From positions 1,364,001 through 1,428,000 of the forward strand of contig BLAL01000239.1 of NCBI GenBank assembly GCA_015698045.1: 64,000 nucleotides of DNA, in the 5' to 3' direction. Each line of letters begins with the position of its first letter. The first letter of the stretch is position 1. Shown one piece after another: positions 44,712 to 57,736 of the stretch. The notes below the pieces were generated by a model, which saw only the letters and a program-made list of their open reading frames with translations, made no database searches and was not told the origin of the DNA. The position numbers and the translations under genes are program-made. The DNA comes from Rhizophagus clarus. Its lineage: Eukaryota > Glomeromycota > Glomeromycetes > Glomerales > Glomeraceae.

Positions 44712-47700
44712 TGGAGCTAAAATAAATTCATTTTATTTATATTATAAATCACAGAGCTTGTTATTTTGATATATATATACTCCCTTTTTAAAATCAAACA
44801 ATTTATAACTTAAAAATTACACGTTTTTACTCTGGAAATGATAAGTAAATTACCTTATTAAGCTAAAGAAAGAGTCATATTACTACGCAAATTATTCAAG
44901 GTAAATATTTGTTTGTATTACCATCGTGGTTATATTTTTTTCGGAAAATTTATACTCAATTTATATCATAATATAATCATAAGGATTTACACTGAAAGTT
45001 TGTTAAAAATCCTGCTTAAAAGGAGATTTAATTCTATTTATATCTTTCATTTACCCACGTATAATTACAAACTAGACATCATTTAAAAAAGTTATAATTT
45101 TGATTGGTCAAAGATTTCCTTATCGAGGGCATGGTTTATTTATTTTTTTAAGGAGTACAGTATATTCTTTTGTTTAAAAAAAGCAACCACGTGCAAAGTG
45201 TAAATCATCTAATTGAAGTTGAAATAAATTTCTATTTTCCTTTTTAGTAAGAACTCAAATTTAAAATTGCGTTTAGGATGAAATAGACGATTTATAGTAA
45301 ATTTGTACGGGATTTCTCCTACTTCCATTTGAATAAATTTGACACCTGTAGGATCATGATTCCCTAAATGCATGCATGTTTTTATGAGAAAAAATTAAAA
45401 AATTTTTAAGTTTAAATTTCTACAGTGAGTAAATCTGTAATTGTTTGTTATTTTTTTTTGTGTCAAAAATGGAAACCGTGTAACACCATGACAAATGGTC
45501 CCTTTATAATCAGGAGTAAGATAATTTGTTCTTAGAACATTTTAGAAATGTTATTGATAAACATGTGCGCTCATTATTTACTATTCTTAAATAGTAACTT
45601 ACAGGATTTCCGATTCATAAATACATATATATAACAATGAGATAAATCAATCTTTGATAAATTTGTTTACAGTTTAAAAGATGTAATAGATGTTGATTGT
45701 CATTAGTCTTAAAAAGATCATATTAAATCATTTAAATCATTTTTCTCAAGAGACTTATGATTATTATTTAAAATATTCATCATTACAACGCTAAATAAAA
45801 GAAAATGATTTGTTTTTAAAAGAAAAATAAATATTATTTTTTATATTAAAAATGATTAATTGTTTGTTATTAATCTTTTTCGTCGCTGTAGATTGTAAGA
45901 AAATAGAAGGCAATTTTTGAAAATGTATGATAAATAATAAAAATAAGTAAGTAAAAGACCTTTGTTTTTCTTTTCATTGAATAAAGCTAAACAAATTTTG
46001 TCATACGTATCTCAAAATGATTTGTTTAATTAGTATAGGACGGAAAATATTGATAGGACGGAAAATAAAGCGTACTTTTAAAGTAAATATTTGTCATATC
46101 AAGCTACAAGGAAATATATAATTTGATTTACGGAAATATTTTCTAATTTTAACGATAATTTTTTTTTTTTTTTTTTTTTTACAATGTTCTTTATCGCGAG
46201 AAAATGGTTCTTATGGTAAAAGTGGCCAGAACTTGCTCTTCAAGAATGAAGAATGGTTTTATGATAATTTATTAAGCGTATATAAATAACGTAATTTTCA
46301 ATCTATAATAATCCAGAAATTTAGCAAGAATGTAAAACTATTATCGATTTAGTGCACAAAAAAACGACCTTCCTTATTCGGAATATGATGAGAGTGAACG
46401 AGCTGACGCAAGAAACTCAAATGCACTCTTGAAAGAGGATGGAGAAATATGGATATCCTGCTCGCGTATCGTCAACAAACAGAGATGAAGTAAATGGATG
46501 AGTATAAATACTCTAAGAATTTGTCAAAGAGACCCTCATGATCAAGTAGACAGTATATTGTCTATTCCTACTGAAAACCCAACTTTCACTTATCGTATTA
46601 GAAAAGAAATAATATTACACACAAGATAGGATGGTGAAATTAAAATCACTCAAGAAAGCTAGTGACGATCTATAGATTAATGCAAAATACCTGCGAATAA
46701 AGATAAACGGAAGACACATATTTTCATATTCCGCAATAGTATAATGATTTTTATTAAGGATATGTACACAAGCCAAATCAAGGATACAAATTCAATTATA
46801 TCATTTTGTTATATTTTGTACAAGAATACAGTATATATACCTTGTTTTTACAGAAATATTTCAATTTTTAATATTTATTTTTTGTTTACAACATTCTCAA
46901 TTGATAGAAATGTTTTCTGTGATAAAAAAACTCAATAATAAAGTCGTTGGGGAAAATATATTCAACGAGTAAGGGATAATTGTTTATAATAAATTTTATT
47001 ACAATCGATTTCTCCAGCTAAGAATGAAAACCTTCGTGATTTCACCTAAGCATAGGATTTGGTGACAGTTCAGTCAGTGTATTGCGCCTGGAAATTAATT
47101 ACCTCTACAATAGAACGAACGGTCAATCCTACTCATATGGCATGTAATAGAAGATTTAATGATTATTACCTAATAAGTATAAATCATTCAATTTTAGAAA
47201 CTCAACGAGATTGATAAGTCCTTGACGTTCAATTCATCAACTCGAAAGTCAAATCCTGAAGTTAACTGAGAAAGTCGACATTCATTTGAAAATTTCAGAA
47301 GCGGGCACAAGTAAGCCAGTTCTTGAAGCTAATTGAGGAAATCGGGTACATATAGGGCTTCTTAAGAATTTCAGAAGTGGTCATTAAGCAAACAAGCTCT
47401 CATTTTATCTCTATCTAACAGAAAAACTGTGATTGTGAAATGATCCGAAGCACACTCATTAGCCTTGAAGAGTTTTCCTACTTTAAACTCATATTCGAGC
47501 CTAAATTGCACTGACAAAACAAATTGCCAGAGCATCCAAAGAACTTTGTTCTAACGCAATATCCGGAAAGCGCGATCGTGTACTTCAAAAAAAAATTAGA
47601 TGGCTGAAAAAAATGCAAAATCTAAAATTTTTTTTAGAATTATTAATATCAATGTTTTTTACATGTAATATGCTTTTATGTGTAATATAAGCTTTATGTC

Positions 47701-47827
47701 AAATCTTTTGATATTATTTATTACTTTGATTTATTATGGAAATATTTGATAAATTTATTTATAATAATCTAAAAAAAAAATAAAAGTATAATTGTAAAAA
47801 GTACATAATATGATAATATAAATTTAA
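44712..47827. other. intergenic region with a possible gene relic
   Basis: No complete gene. On the plus strand, 46346-46486 is open after a TTTAG acceptor-like site and reads FSAQKNDLPYSEYDESER through ALLKEDGEIWISCSRIV to a stop; 46498-46629 reads MSINTLRICQRDPHDQVDSI to a stop. Composition is protein-like, but I recognise no family. A T run lies at 46162-46180. The rest is AT-rich without signals. Confidence 0.35.
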
Positions 47828-48828
47828 TTATGTTTGATGGACTTCAATTGTGGTATTGTTTGTGGCATTATTTGTGGTATTATTCGTTCCAGAATCTCGA
47901 CTTAAAGGAGTCGGATTTTCCCCACTATGGGCTAAATTTCTTCTATGATTAAAGAGCACTGCACCAAGAGCTGAGTATAAAATTATAATTAAAATACTAT
48001 AGACAGAAGTTAAAATTAATTCTTTATACTGAAATTGTAAGCCAGCTGTAAATATTAGAGATAATTACGTATGTTAAAATAAGTATTTTTAAGAATAAGT
48101 AAATGAATAAAAGTTATCTTTCTTACCATAGATAACCCATAAGACTAATTCAACGCTATGAAAAGAAAAGGAAATCTTAATTAAAAAAAAAAACGATGAA
48201 TTGGTCTAATTTCAAAAACTTACCCGCAAATAATAATATCATAAGTAGCAGGTACTTGATTCCATTTCTTTTCAATCATAACGATATAATACGCTAAATT
48301 ATAATAAATTAAGATTTATTATTATTTATTATGAAATAAATAATAACGATAAATTCATATATTCTTACCACTGACAAGAAAGGAGAGAAGGTCGTTAAAC
48401 ATAGAGAATGCGAGGATACTAGAGGATAAAAGAAATTAAGGAAATTTCATATAAACCAAACATAGAAAAACACTAAAAAATTTAAAAATTTTAAATCACC
48501 TTCTAATTTTGAAGAGTGATTCATCCAAATTAATATAGGTGGAACTAAAGAACAAAGAAATAAAGAATTAAAGTTTAACATTAAATCAATTAAATACGAT
48601 AAGAATTTTAAAATTTTAAATTACCTATAACTTGAATAACTTGAATAAGTTGAATAAAGCGAGTCTATTATTCTAATACTTCCCGCATCTAATAAAAAAA
48701 ATTATATACGTGGAATACAAATAACAAAAGGACAATTTCTTTTTGAAATATTAAATATTACCTAAAGTCAAACACACCAAACTAAACGCTAATAACAAAG
48801 TTCTGGCAATACTTATAAAAAGTCTCAT
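47828..48828 (-). CDS. four-helix membrane protein M4 with Asn/Thr-rich tail
   Basis: Seven exons: 48828-48762, 48688-48625, 48544-48500, 48418-48369, 48293-48224, 48155-48127, 48045-47828 (180 residues). Starts MRLFISIARTLLLAFSLVCL; later helices are ILAFSMFNDLLSFLVSAYYI, IIICGVELVLWVIYAG and ILTSVYSILIIILYSALGAV. The tail is polar and ends in repeated Asn-Thr/Asn-Ala pairs, TIEVHQT. The 70-base exon (YIVMIEKKWNQVPATYD) and 29-base exon have the same lengths and phases as in M2 and M3. Unlike M2 and M3 it has no obvious Cys pair before helix 4. Confidence 0.7.
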
Positions 48829-51800
48829 TTTTGAAAAAAAAATAAATAAATAAATAATTCTGTTAATTCACTGAAAAAGATTTCGTCTAAACACTTTCGA
48901 ATATATAGCAAACTTCTCTTTAACAAAAATAGCAATTTTAACTATTTGATCGCCAATTTTTCATTGGTTAGTGAAGGTTCCTTATAGTATCTGAATTCTG
49001 AAACCTTTATTTTGAACTTAAATAAGTCAGATGCTCTAACGACCTAACCTAGTAAAGTTTAGGATATTGTAGGATCGTACGGATGAGTTTCGTATGAATA
49101 AATAGAGTTAATTATTATCATTGTATGGATAAATGGAGTTATTTTAGACTCTGCTGTTTCATAGATCATCGTTAAATGCGACGACTTAAAACTGCTCTGA
49201 AAAGTATTGCCGTTAAATTAAGATATAAGACAATAAACAACAATAGAAACTCTTTCTATAAATAATATAAACATTTGATTCTTAAATTATGTGTAACTAT
49301 AATAAAATATAAAGAAATCTAGAAGTTTCAGAAAAAGAAAATAAATTTGGAAACTTTTAAAAATAGTATGTTTATAATTATAATATATATTTATATAAAA
49401 AAAAATTAAAATATTTGCAAATCACAGATCACGTTACTATCACGTTACCACACCAGATTCTAAAGGAAAGTCGGAAAGGAATAGAATTTTTGTTGAATTT
49501 TATAACATTTCTTTATTTATTTTCTTCGGTAAAACAAATAATAAAATATAATAACAAAATAATAGTATAAAATACAAAAAAAATAAAGATAAAAATAAAA
49601 ATAAAATTTATTTAATTTACTACGTCTTTTATTCATCAAACTAGTATCAGTGAGTCTTAATAAAAAGAAAAAGAAGAAACTTCTCTCGTTCGTGGAAATA
49701 GGTGTTTCCTTTTTGACAATTATTATATTATAGTTCTCAATTAACTGAATTCTTCGCTAAAATTCTCAAAATAATCTTTCACCAAATTTTACAAAGTTCT
49801 ATCCTAAAAATTTATGATTCTCTAATTAAGGAGACTACTATTCTTTTCTTAAAATTCGGAAAAGATTTATTTTGAAACAATATGTAGAATATGTTCACAT
49901 AAAAATGAACATCTCATAACGATGTGCATTTTATTTTATTTTTTTTTGAAACAAATCAATTATCAATAAGAGCTTACTTTACTGAATCGTTCTCACTTAA
50001 TAGCAAGCATAAAACGATCAAGCATATAAGCTAAATCAGTGACGCTTCTTTCTTGAGCTCTTCTTTTTTATCTTTTTCATTTGATTCTTTTCGAAAGGGA
50101 GGAGATAATGCTCGGGATCTGAGAGAAAATAAATAGGTATAAAAAATAAAATGTTTTAAAATAAGCAAAATTTGCATATACCATTAATTCCAAAATATTT
50201 CCTTCATCATCGTTTATGATTCATTTCACCCATTTAGTACAAAGTATCTTTATCATTCTTTCCATTCCTTTGAAGCAATCCCCATGAAACAATAATGTAT
50301 TTGACATAGAGTAAAATTAAACACGTGGCCAAAGCAGTGTAGGAAAAGTATTCTGCAGTAAAGTTCTCCAATTATATGATCAAAGCCATATTCTTTACTT
50401 CCTCAATATAACCGCTTTTATATAACTGATATAGTCTGCTTGATCTTCATCGTGGAGCTTAAACCCAAGTGAGTTTGCTAACACTTGGCACACAGAAGCA
50501 TCATCCTCATTTTTCCATGTTTTAATTCAATCGTGACAAAGCTCTTCTCTTCTCGTGCATTGCCCTCCAGAAAATTGGCTCGGAGCAATAGCCCCAACTT
50601 GGATACTTGTTGAACATGTAGAGAGCACCATAGGAGTGCAGATATTTATATACTTTCCTTCGTCTTTTGAGAACTAATATAAATCAGATAATGTTATTAT
50701 ATATAAATGTATATAAGATATATAAAATACTATACATGAAAAGTATCATGAAATAATTTATCAATCTTCTCGCCCATGACTTTTGTAAAGCATAACACCT
50801 AGTATTCATTTAAAATTACAAATTGTACAACGACCTATTGAGTTACATCATGATTACAACTTTGTCGAAACGGTAATTAATAGTATGAGTCATTAGTACA
50901 GGGCTGTACAGGTACAAATCTTATATGAAAATAAAACCGCAGTATATATATATTTATTAATTTTAAAATTTATACTCAACTGTCGTTTAAAGTTAGTTAG
51001 ATTATGTAGATGTCTCCTTTATGTGACAATTAGTTAGCTAAATTGTCACCATAGGAATGTTACACTTTCTAATTCAAAGTTTCCATATTTACTAACAGAC
51101 TCGTAACTATCTTAATTTGAATTCATCGCATCCAAAATATATACAACATATGTACACAGTAGGTGACATAAAATGACTTCACATGAAAAGTCGCTTCTTG
51201 TATCAATAACCATCCCTAATTGTGTGTTCTCAAACATTAAAGAGTTACAGTATCAAGAATTTTTGCTGTTTATAGCATTTCTACCTTTCTCGCTTTGATT
51301 GATAACGTTAATTATCACCAGATATGTAGATATGTTTCAATTATTATTACACGAAAAAAAGAATAAAGTGAGTGCTTATTGAGTATATGTAAAGAAACAA
51401 CAAGTAAAATAGCTACTCTATCGTGTTACTCTAGAATGTTCCGAATGTTTAATATGTCGATTTATCTAACATATTTTATAATTGCATACATATGTTTAGT
51501 AGCATATAAAATTCATTTTGTTGATCGTTTTATTAGTTAACCTTCCGCTATACGCATATACACTTTATATATTTTATATACCTCTTATTTTTATAAGCAT
51601 TTAAAGAACTGACCTAACACCACCTAAAATTATGCTCTTGTTTTCTGGTTTCTTTTGCTAATAAAAGATTATAATTACAAATACTGTAATAAATAGCTAG
51701 AGGTAATCATTCGGGTTATGCAGATTATCACGTTTTGAATATTTTTATTCCAGAATTATTATGTTTGAAAATGTTATTTGAGAGAATAGAAACCAATAAT

Positions 51801-53324
51801 GCTATGTTACTTCGTTGATGAAAAAAATGGATTATATTGATTCTTAACTCTACGTATCAACATTGTGGAGTATTTTTACGGTATGGAATTATACTCTTAT
51901 TTCTTGTATACATTTTGGGCTTACTTCTTGCTCAATTACACTTTTTATTCATTCCTATATAAGATTAATAAAGGGTTGTATATAAAATGAATTATATAAC
52001 ATGCTAATATCTACATACGAATTCTTTTCCTACAGACTAATCTCGGATTCTGATTTTTTACACATAGTTAACAAAATTTCTCTTAACTATCTATCAATTT
52101 GTTACCAAATAATTATAATTTATATATACCTATCTTGTGAAAATCTCTTTACTCAAAACAATGCTTTCAAATGCAACAATCAATCATTGTTATTAGATTT
52201 TTGATTAATCATGTGCTTTGCCCAATCTCACCGAATTCCCTTTCTGAATCTCTATTGATGTACAAATAAAAAATAAAGCAGTATTTATTAATTATAAAAT
52301 AATAAGAAAAAGTATTAACATTATGCTTTTTTTTTTGGTTTCCTAAAAGAGCCTTGAATTCTTAACAATCAAAAATTATTATTATATTCTTTTTATTATT
52401 TTGTTAAAGTATGAATTCTGTTAAAGATTAAACAGTAAACCAATTTTACAAAAGAAATAAAAACAAATAATGTTTGTAATTATTATTTATTTAATATTAC
52501 TTTATCTGTTATAAATAAAACTATAAATAATATTACATAATAATACTTTATATGTAACAGTATTAGGTTTTATATTTAAAAGCATTCTTGATGTAATTAT
52601 ACATTACATTATATTCAGATAATCATATTAAATTTTCCCTATTATTAATGAAATAAATCCATTAGTACTATCAGTTAACTTTTATATCTTTTATGAGATC
52701 CATTTCAAAAAGATATTTACTTTTTTTTCACTTTAATAAATACTTATAAAGCAAACTGTTTGATGCAGTTAAATCAAGTAATATAAACCAGCAATTGGAG
52801 TGAATAATAATTTTATTAGTATTTACTTAGTATGATCTGTTAGATTGATCTAATTGATTCATTTAATCCAAAGTTAAAAAACATTTTTTGGCATTTTTTT
52901 TAAATTAAATACTTTAAATGCTTTAAAAAAAATGCATTTAGCATTTTTTTTTAAAATTAAATCTTTAAAAAATATATTTTTTTTAATTTAAATTTTGAAA
53001 AACTCAAATTGAAGGTAAAGAAAATCATAATCCTTTACTTAAAGGTCTTAGTAATTGTTATTTAGCTTTGACAATGAAATATTTTCAAAGTGAATATTTA
53101 AAAAATGCTAATTTTTAAAAAATTCAAATACTTAAAAAAACGCATTTTAGTATATTTTTTTTAAAAAAATTAAACATTTAATAAAAAGCATTTTTTTTTT
53201 CATATATAGGTCACAAACAACTCTTTCCCATTCCGTACATTTCAGAACTTGATGAAAAATAATTTTTTATTTTTTGTAGAAATAGTACTCTGAAATCGAA
53301 TATTTTGTTTGTTTAGGATTTAAA
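48829..53324. other. gene-poor AT-rich region
   Basis: No gene I can support over 4.5 kb. Minus-strand fragments near 50640-50440 (YGALYMFNKYPSWGYCSEPI, then VCQVLANSLGFKLHDEDQAD) look protein-like but are short and broken. At 52860-53200 the sequence is a mesh of gcattttttt and ttaaa motifs that reappears after 55125, bracketing the RRM-like relic. ORFs elsewhere are low-complexity. Confidence 0.4.
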
Positions 53325-54897
53325 ATGTCTTCATCAACTTCGAACACTACTGCCAACTTTATTAAAAGTGCTTTATTTGAAGAGTATTATGATTGTTTTG
53401 ACGCTGTTATCGCTAGTTCTAACTGGTCTCTGATTCACTTGTCACTCTTTGCCAAGAATGTGGGTAAAGACAAGTACCAAGAACAGATGGTCGGTCTTTA
53501 TAAAAAGAACCCTCAGATGAAACAGTATTTCGATGATATGGCTTTCTATAACGGCTTCAGTAGGAACTTACTCTACCTTCTCTCAAAGTTTTTTCGTATT
53601 GGCTTCAAAGTTGCTACGGTTAGAGCGCAAGCATTAGCTAATTCTGGAATTCTACAACAGATGGACAGAACCCAGCATCTACTAGATTCAGATGAACGCC
53701 TCTCAGATCATTTTATGGATTTGAAAATTTCTTGAAATGATGAACACCAATCAAATTTGGAGTCTGCATCTTTCAACACCAATCGAAATGAGGAAGGAAC
53801 TTCTCAGAAGAAAGATAAATAAAAGGCTATTTTCATGGAATAAGTAGATAATACTACAGGCACTACAGCTCAAATACTTAATCCAGTGATATCACAGCCT
53901 GCCATTATGTCTGTTCTCTCTTCCAGTTCTACCTTAAAACCTGACGCTAAATCTTTTGTGCCAAAGATTAAGAAAGTGAAAACTACAGTATCAGATCCTA
54001 ATGCTACTCATATTATTACAGGTTATCATTCCAATCCAAGTCTTGGACAATACGTTTGTGATATCCTGATTTATGATATTCCTGCCAAGTGGGATAATGT
54101 CAAGCTTCTTGAATATCTAAAGGTTTGGGGCAATATAATCTCAGTAATAGTTAAAAAACAAAAGAAATATAAGACTGTAAGGTGTAAATTGAATATTATG
54201 CATGCTTTTTCTATTTGGAAAAAAGATCGCCTTTGAATTGCTCCCCTTGGTCCTATCACAGTTAGGTAGTTCCCTGCTGCCTGGTCTCTTTACGAATGTA
54301 AAGAAAGAAAATGATTCCAAGTTGTTATTATGAACCCACCAAAATGCCATGATAACTTCAGCTCTTTTCTTAAAAGAAAACCTCACAAATTTTATTAATC
54401 CTCTATGTATTAAGGCTTTCAAGAAAGTCAAGAACTCAGACGGTTAATGCAAGATGATTGCATATTTCAAAATGTGAGATGACCTTCAGTCAGTATTAAG
54501 TAATGAATCATTTTGGAATAGAATTAAACTCAGTTGGTATCACCATACTATTCTGTCCTTTATCACTGCTCAGAAAAGTTGTCAGCAAGTTCAAGGTAAT
54601 AGTACTGGTAAAGCTAACAATAAATCTTTAGCTTTCACTTTGAAGAGTTCCAAAAAAAATGGATCAAGTCGCTTTATGGCTACAGGATCTAATCATGTTC
54701 CCATAAGGAGTCTGTCAAAAAATTCAGGTAAATCATCTATTAGACATAAATTGAATAAGAAGTTCAAGATGACGAAGACTAAGAAAAAATTAAGCGATGG
54801 CCTTTCTTTTCTAAAGAAACTTCCTAAAAAACAGTTGCACGCAAAAATTGTAGAAATTAAGAAAATTTTATTGGATTTTATTCAGAAACAGTCTTAA
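53325..54897 (+). pseudogene. RRM-like ORF1-type protein of a retroelement, decayed
   Basis: Starts MSSSTSNTTANFIKSALFEE at 53325 and is open to 53735. After several stops it continues at 53886-54236 with ILIYDIPAKWDNVKLLEYL then VWGNIISVIVKKQKKYKTV, an RNA-recognition-motif pattern, then through further stops (APLGPITVR and VVIMNPPKCHDNFSS) to 54640-54897, a basic Lys/Ser-rich tail (KMTKTKKKLSDGLSFLKKL). Order RRM then basic tail suits a LINE ORF1 protein or a derived multicopy gene. At least four in-frame stops or shifts show decay. Codon use is less AT-biased than the surroundings. Confidence 0.6.
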
Positions 54898-55424
54898 AGT
54901 TAGAAATAATCAGTAGGATTTTACCTTGTTTCTCCAATAGATATGGAATATTTTTTTTTTGTACCTTTTCCCTTTTTTTCTTTTATTTGGTGCGGTAATA
55001 TTTAGGCATATTGGTTGGACTGGCCTTTGGGTTAGGAATATGTCTTTTTGTTTATTGTGGGTATCTATGATGCCCTCCCAATTACTTAATAAAGATCATG
55101 TGATATCATTGCCTTTAAATTAAAAAAAATAAAAAGCATTTTTTAATTTAAACGCTTAATACTTAAAAGATCATTTTTTAAAAAAATTAATTTGTGATCT
55201 ATATACTGTAACAATTAGTGCATGTGATCAAAATTTAATAGTAAATCGCAGGATTAATAAATTATAGTAAAAATGAAGATTTTCTAAATCTCCGTTTCCT
55301 CACTAATCAACTTCTCATGTCTTTCAAAAAACAAACAATACAACTTTTTGTCACTGGTAGTCTCATTCTAACACTTCATTATGGTATATATGCAGTAAAT
55401 TGGTAGACTTTTATTAATAAAAAA
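54898..55424. other. 3' flank of the relic and spacer
   Basis: Contains T runs (54951-54960, 54971-54976) and, from 55125, the same aaaagcattttttaa motifs seen left of the relic. No gene. Confidence 0.35.
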
Positions 55425-57343
55425 ATGTCTAATGAAGAGAAACAAATATGCATACCTTTAAGACTAAATATGAGAGTCCAAATAGAACTTAACAAAACTA
55501 AACTTATTGTTCATATTGTTAGTACAGAAGGTAATATAAATCCAGGTTATGTCTGCGAATCAGATGTAGATTCAAAAATTTATCTATTTATTTCAGAAGC
55601 TATAAATAAAACCTATAACAAACTTTTTAATAATAAATCACGATATTCAGAACCTTCAGTTTTAGGGTTTGATAATGAAAATATTACTTAAGAATTATTA
55701 TCAAATGTTTTATTTTGTCATTTTAAGATAACAGTAGACAAACTTTCTATTTTAATTATAGAGTTGAGTGATAATATGATTGAGTACCTATCAAGTTTTA
55801 TGTATAAATATCAAAGCAAACAAAGTCTTTTTGTACAAAAAATTGAAAGTAAATATTATTATATAGAAGTATTTCAAAAGAAAGAAAGGGTTGCATTTTA
55901 TAGTGATGTTTCGCCAACTAAAGTTTGGGAAAAAACTGGAATTCTGAAAAATTATAATGGTAGAATTTTATTTGGAATCGAACATCCTGCTACAATTAAT
56001 GCATTGAAAAATTACGCAGAATCTCTAATATGTAGTGTGAATGAATAGAATAATATTGAAATAATATCTGAAGCATTTGAAAAGCATCTAAAACAGAAAA
56101 TTTCTGTTGTTAAACTTAATTGGCATGGATTTTTTATTGAATGGAAAGAGCAAAAATCAAACATTATAAAATTTATGATGCATCTTAAACCGCTATATCC
56201 ACTGGATTATGAATTTACTAATCAGAAGTTACGTGCTTGGAGAAAGATAATGAAAAAGTGTGAGTTGTACAAATATAACGCCCTATAAAAAGCAAGAATC
56301 AAAAGTAAGTTTTCTTTGGATTAAATGACTTCATTTTTTACCAAAAAAACTGACAATAGCTTTATAATAGCCTGAATTTTGGACGTGTCTTGTGGATTCC
56401 AGTAGTGAAAGTACTGCACTTTTATACTTGTTTAATAAAAATCTGCTAAATAGCGTTAATAATAAAGAATCTGAATTTATAAAAGAAAATAAACAATTAA
56501 AAGTGATAATTGAAAATTTTGGAAAAGTTTTAAAGAGGCAATTAGAGTTAATAAATGTAGATTGGATGGAAAGCAACGAATTCTCTCTATTATTGTAAAA
56601 AATCTTGGATATAGGGAAATACAAAAGAACTTTATGGTAAATTTAAATATAATTCATTAATTATATTATAAGAAAAATAATGTATCTGCTATTTTTAGAT
56701 TTCAAACAATTTAATTAATGCAGCAAAAAAATATGGGGTCTTTGCAATAGAAAGGTACGAAACTCAAAAAAAAAATAAAAATTTAATTAATATTAAATTT
56801 ATACTTATTTTAGTATAAAAAACATAATTAGCATATAAAGTAAATTTAAAAATTTTTTTGAGTTTCGTACCTTTCTATTGCAAAGATCCTATATAGTCAC
56901 GTAAATGGTCCAGGATGTCCTGCGAAAGTTAAGCTAATTGTTAAACGAAATTGCATCTCCAAAATAAAAAACAGAGAATTTGAGAGCTTTTTTTCTGATA
57001 AAGAAAATGTAACTATGAACTCTTATCATGTTGATCTAAAAACCAACTTGTCATTATTATATTTGAAGGACAATAAGAAAGCTCTCTGACAAAAATTTGA
57101 AGGGACTTATCCTAATGGAATAAAAAGAACTTCTTTTATGGCACGCTTAGCAGGTGATCGTTATGTATATCAGAAAGATTTAGGTGGATTGTGTAATATT
57201 TGCAATGATTATTGCTATGAAATATTTAATACGTTGATTAATCTGGTAAAATTAAATGTAAATTGGGAATCACAAGTATATAATTTGAAATATTTATATG
57301 AAATTATGAATCATTTGTTTAATAAGTTTATTATAAATTTATA
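55425..57343 (+). pseudogene. decayed unknown multicopy-type gene, split by a MITE
   Basis: A single frame from 55425 to 56288 is interrupted only by TAA (55689) and TAG (56046), covering MSNEEKQICIPLRLNMRVQI, LSDNMIEYLSSFMYKYQSKQ, WEKTGILKNYNGRILFGIEH and LNWHGFFIEWKEQKSNIIKF. A shifted frame (56392-56597) gives a helical segment VIIENFGKVLKRQLELI. The part before 56731 (SNNLINAAKKY) and the part after 56894 (VNGPGCPAKVKLIVKRN through GGLCNICNDYCYEIFNTLI) flank an inverted-repeat insertion. The CxxC at the end could be part of a zinc site. I do not recognise the family. Confidence 0.5.
56731..56894. mobile_element. MITE with about 40-base inverted repeats
   Basis: Left end atatggggtctttgcaatag continues aaaggtacgaaactcaaaaaaa; the right end is its reverse complement (tttttttgagtttcgtacct ... 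gatcctatat) with two or three differences. About 164 bases; the AT-rich centre has no ORF. It lies inside an otherwise coding-like decayed gene. A TA duplication is plausible but ambiguous, because the ends themselves are atat. Confidence 0.75.
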
Positions 57344-57478
57344 AATACATATGAAAATTCTTTAATTAAATCTAATTATTTTTCAAGAATACACTGGTGA
57401 ATGAACTTGAGAAGTTACACCATCATCTAAAATGAGGATTTGAAAATGAACTTAAGATGGTACAATTAGAGCTTTGAA

Positions 57479-57625
57479 TGAGTCAGGTCAACTCGCGAGT
57501 CAAATTAAGTCGAGTCGAGTCAAGTCGAGTTCGAGTCAGAGATTTTCTGGCATGTGACAATGATTCGAGTCACAAGTCGATTCCGATTTGAGTCGATTTC
57601 AAGTTAAATTAATACTCAACTCGAC
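57479..57625. repeat. degenerate gagtc/actcga repeat
   Basis: Many copies of gagtc, gtcgagt and their reverse complements actcgac within about 150 bases, giving several small inverted repeats. Not coding. Confidence 0.6.
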
Positions 57626-57736
57626 TCAAGTAAACCCAGGCAAATATTTTAAGATCTGCAATTACATGATACGAATTTATTTAATTATTTAATTATTGAT
57701 CAATTATCTGATCATCTTTTTTTCTACTTTGAAATA

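Noticed and set aside
52001..52204. 67-codon ORF (MLISTYEFFSYRL...)
   Set aside because: AT-driven composition, no splice context, no family pattern.
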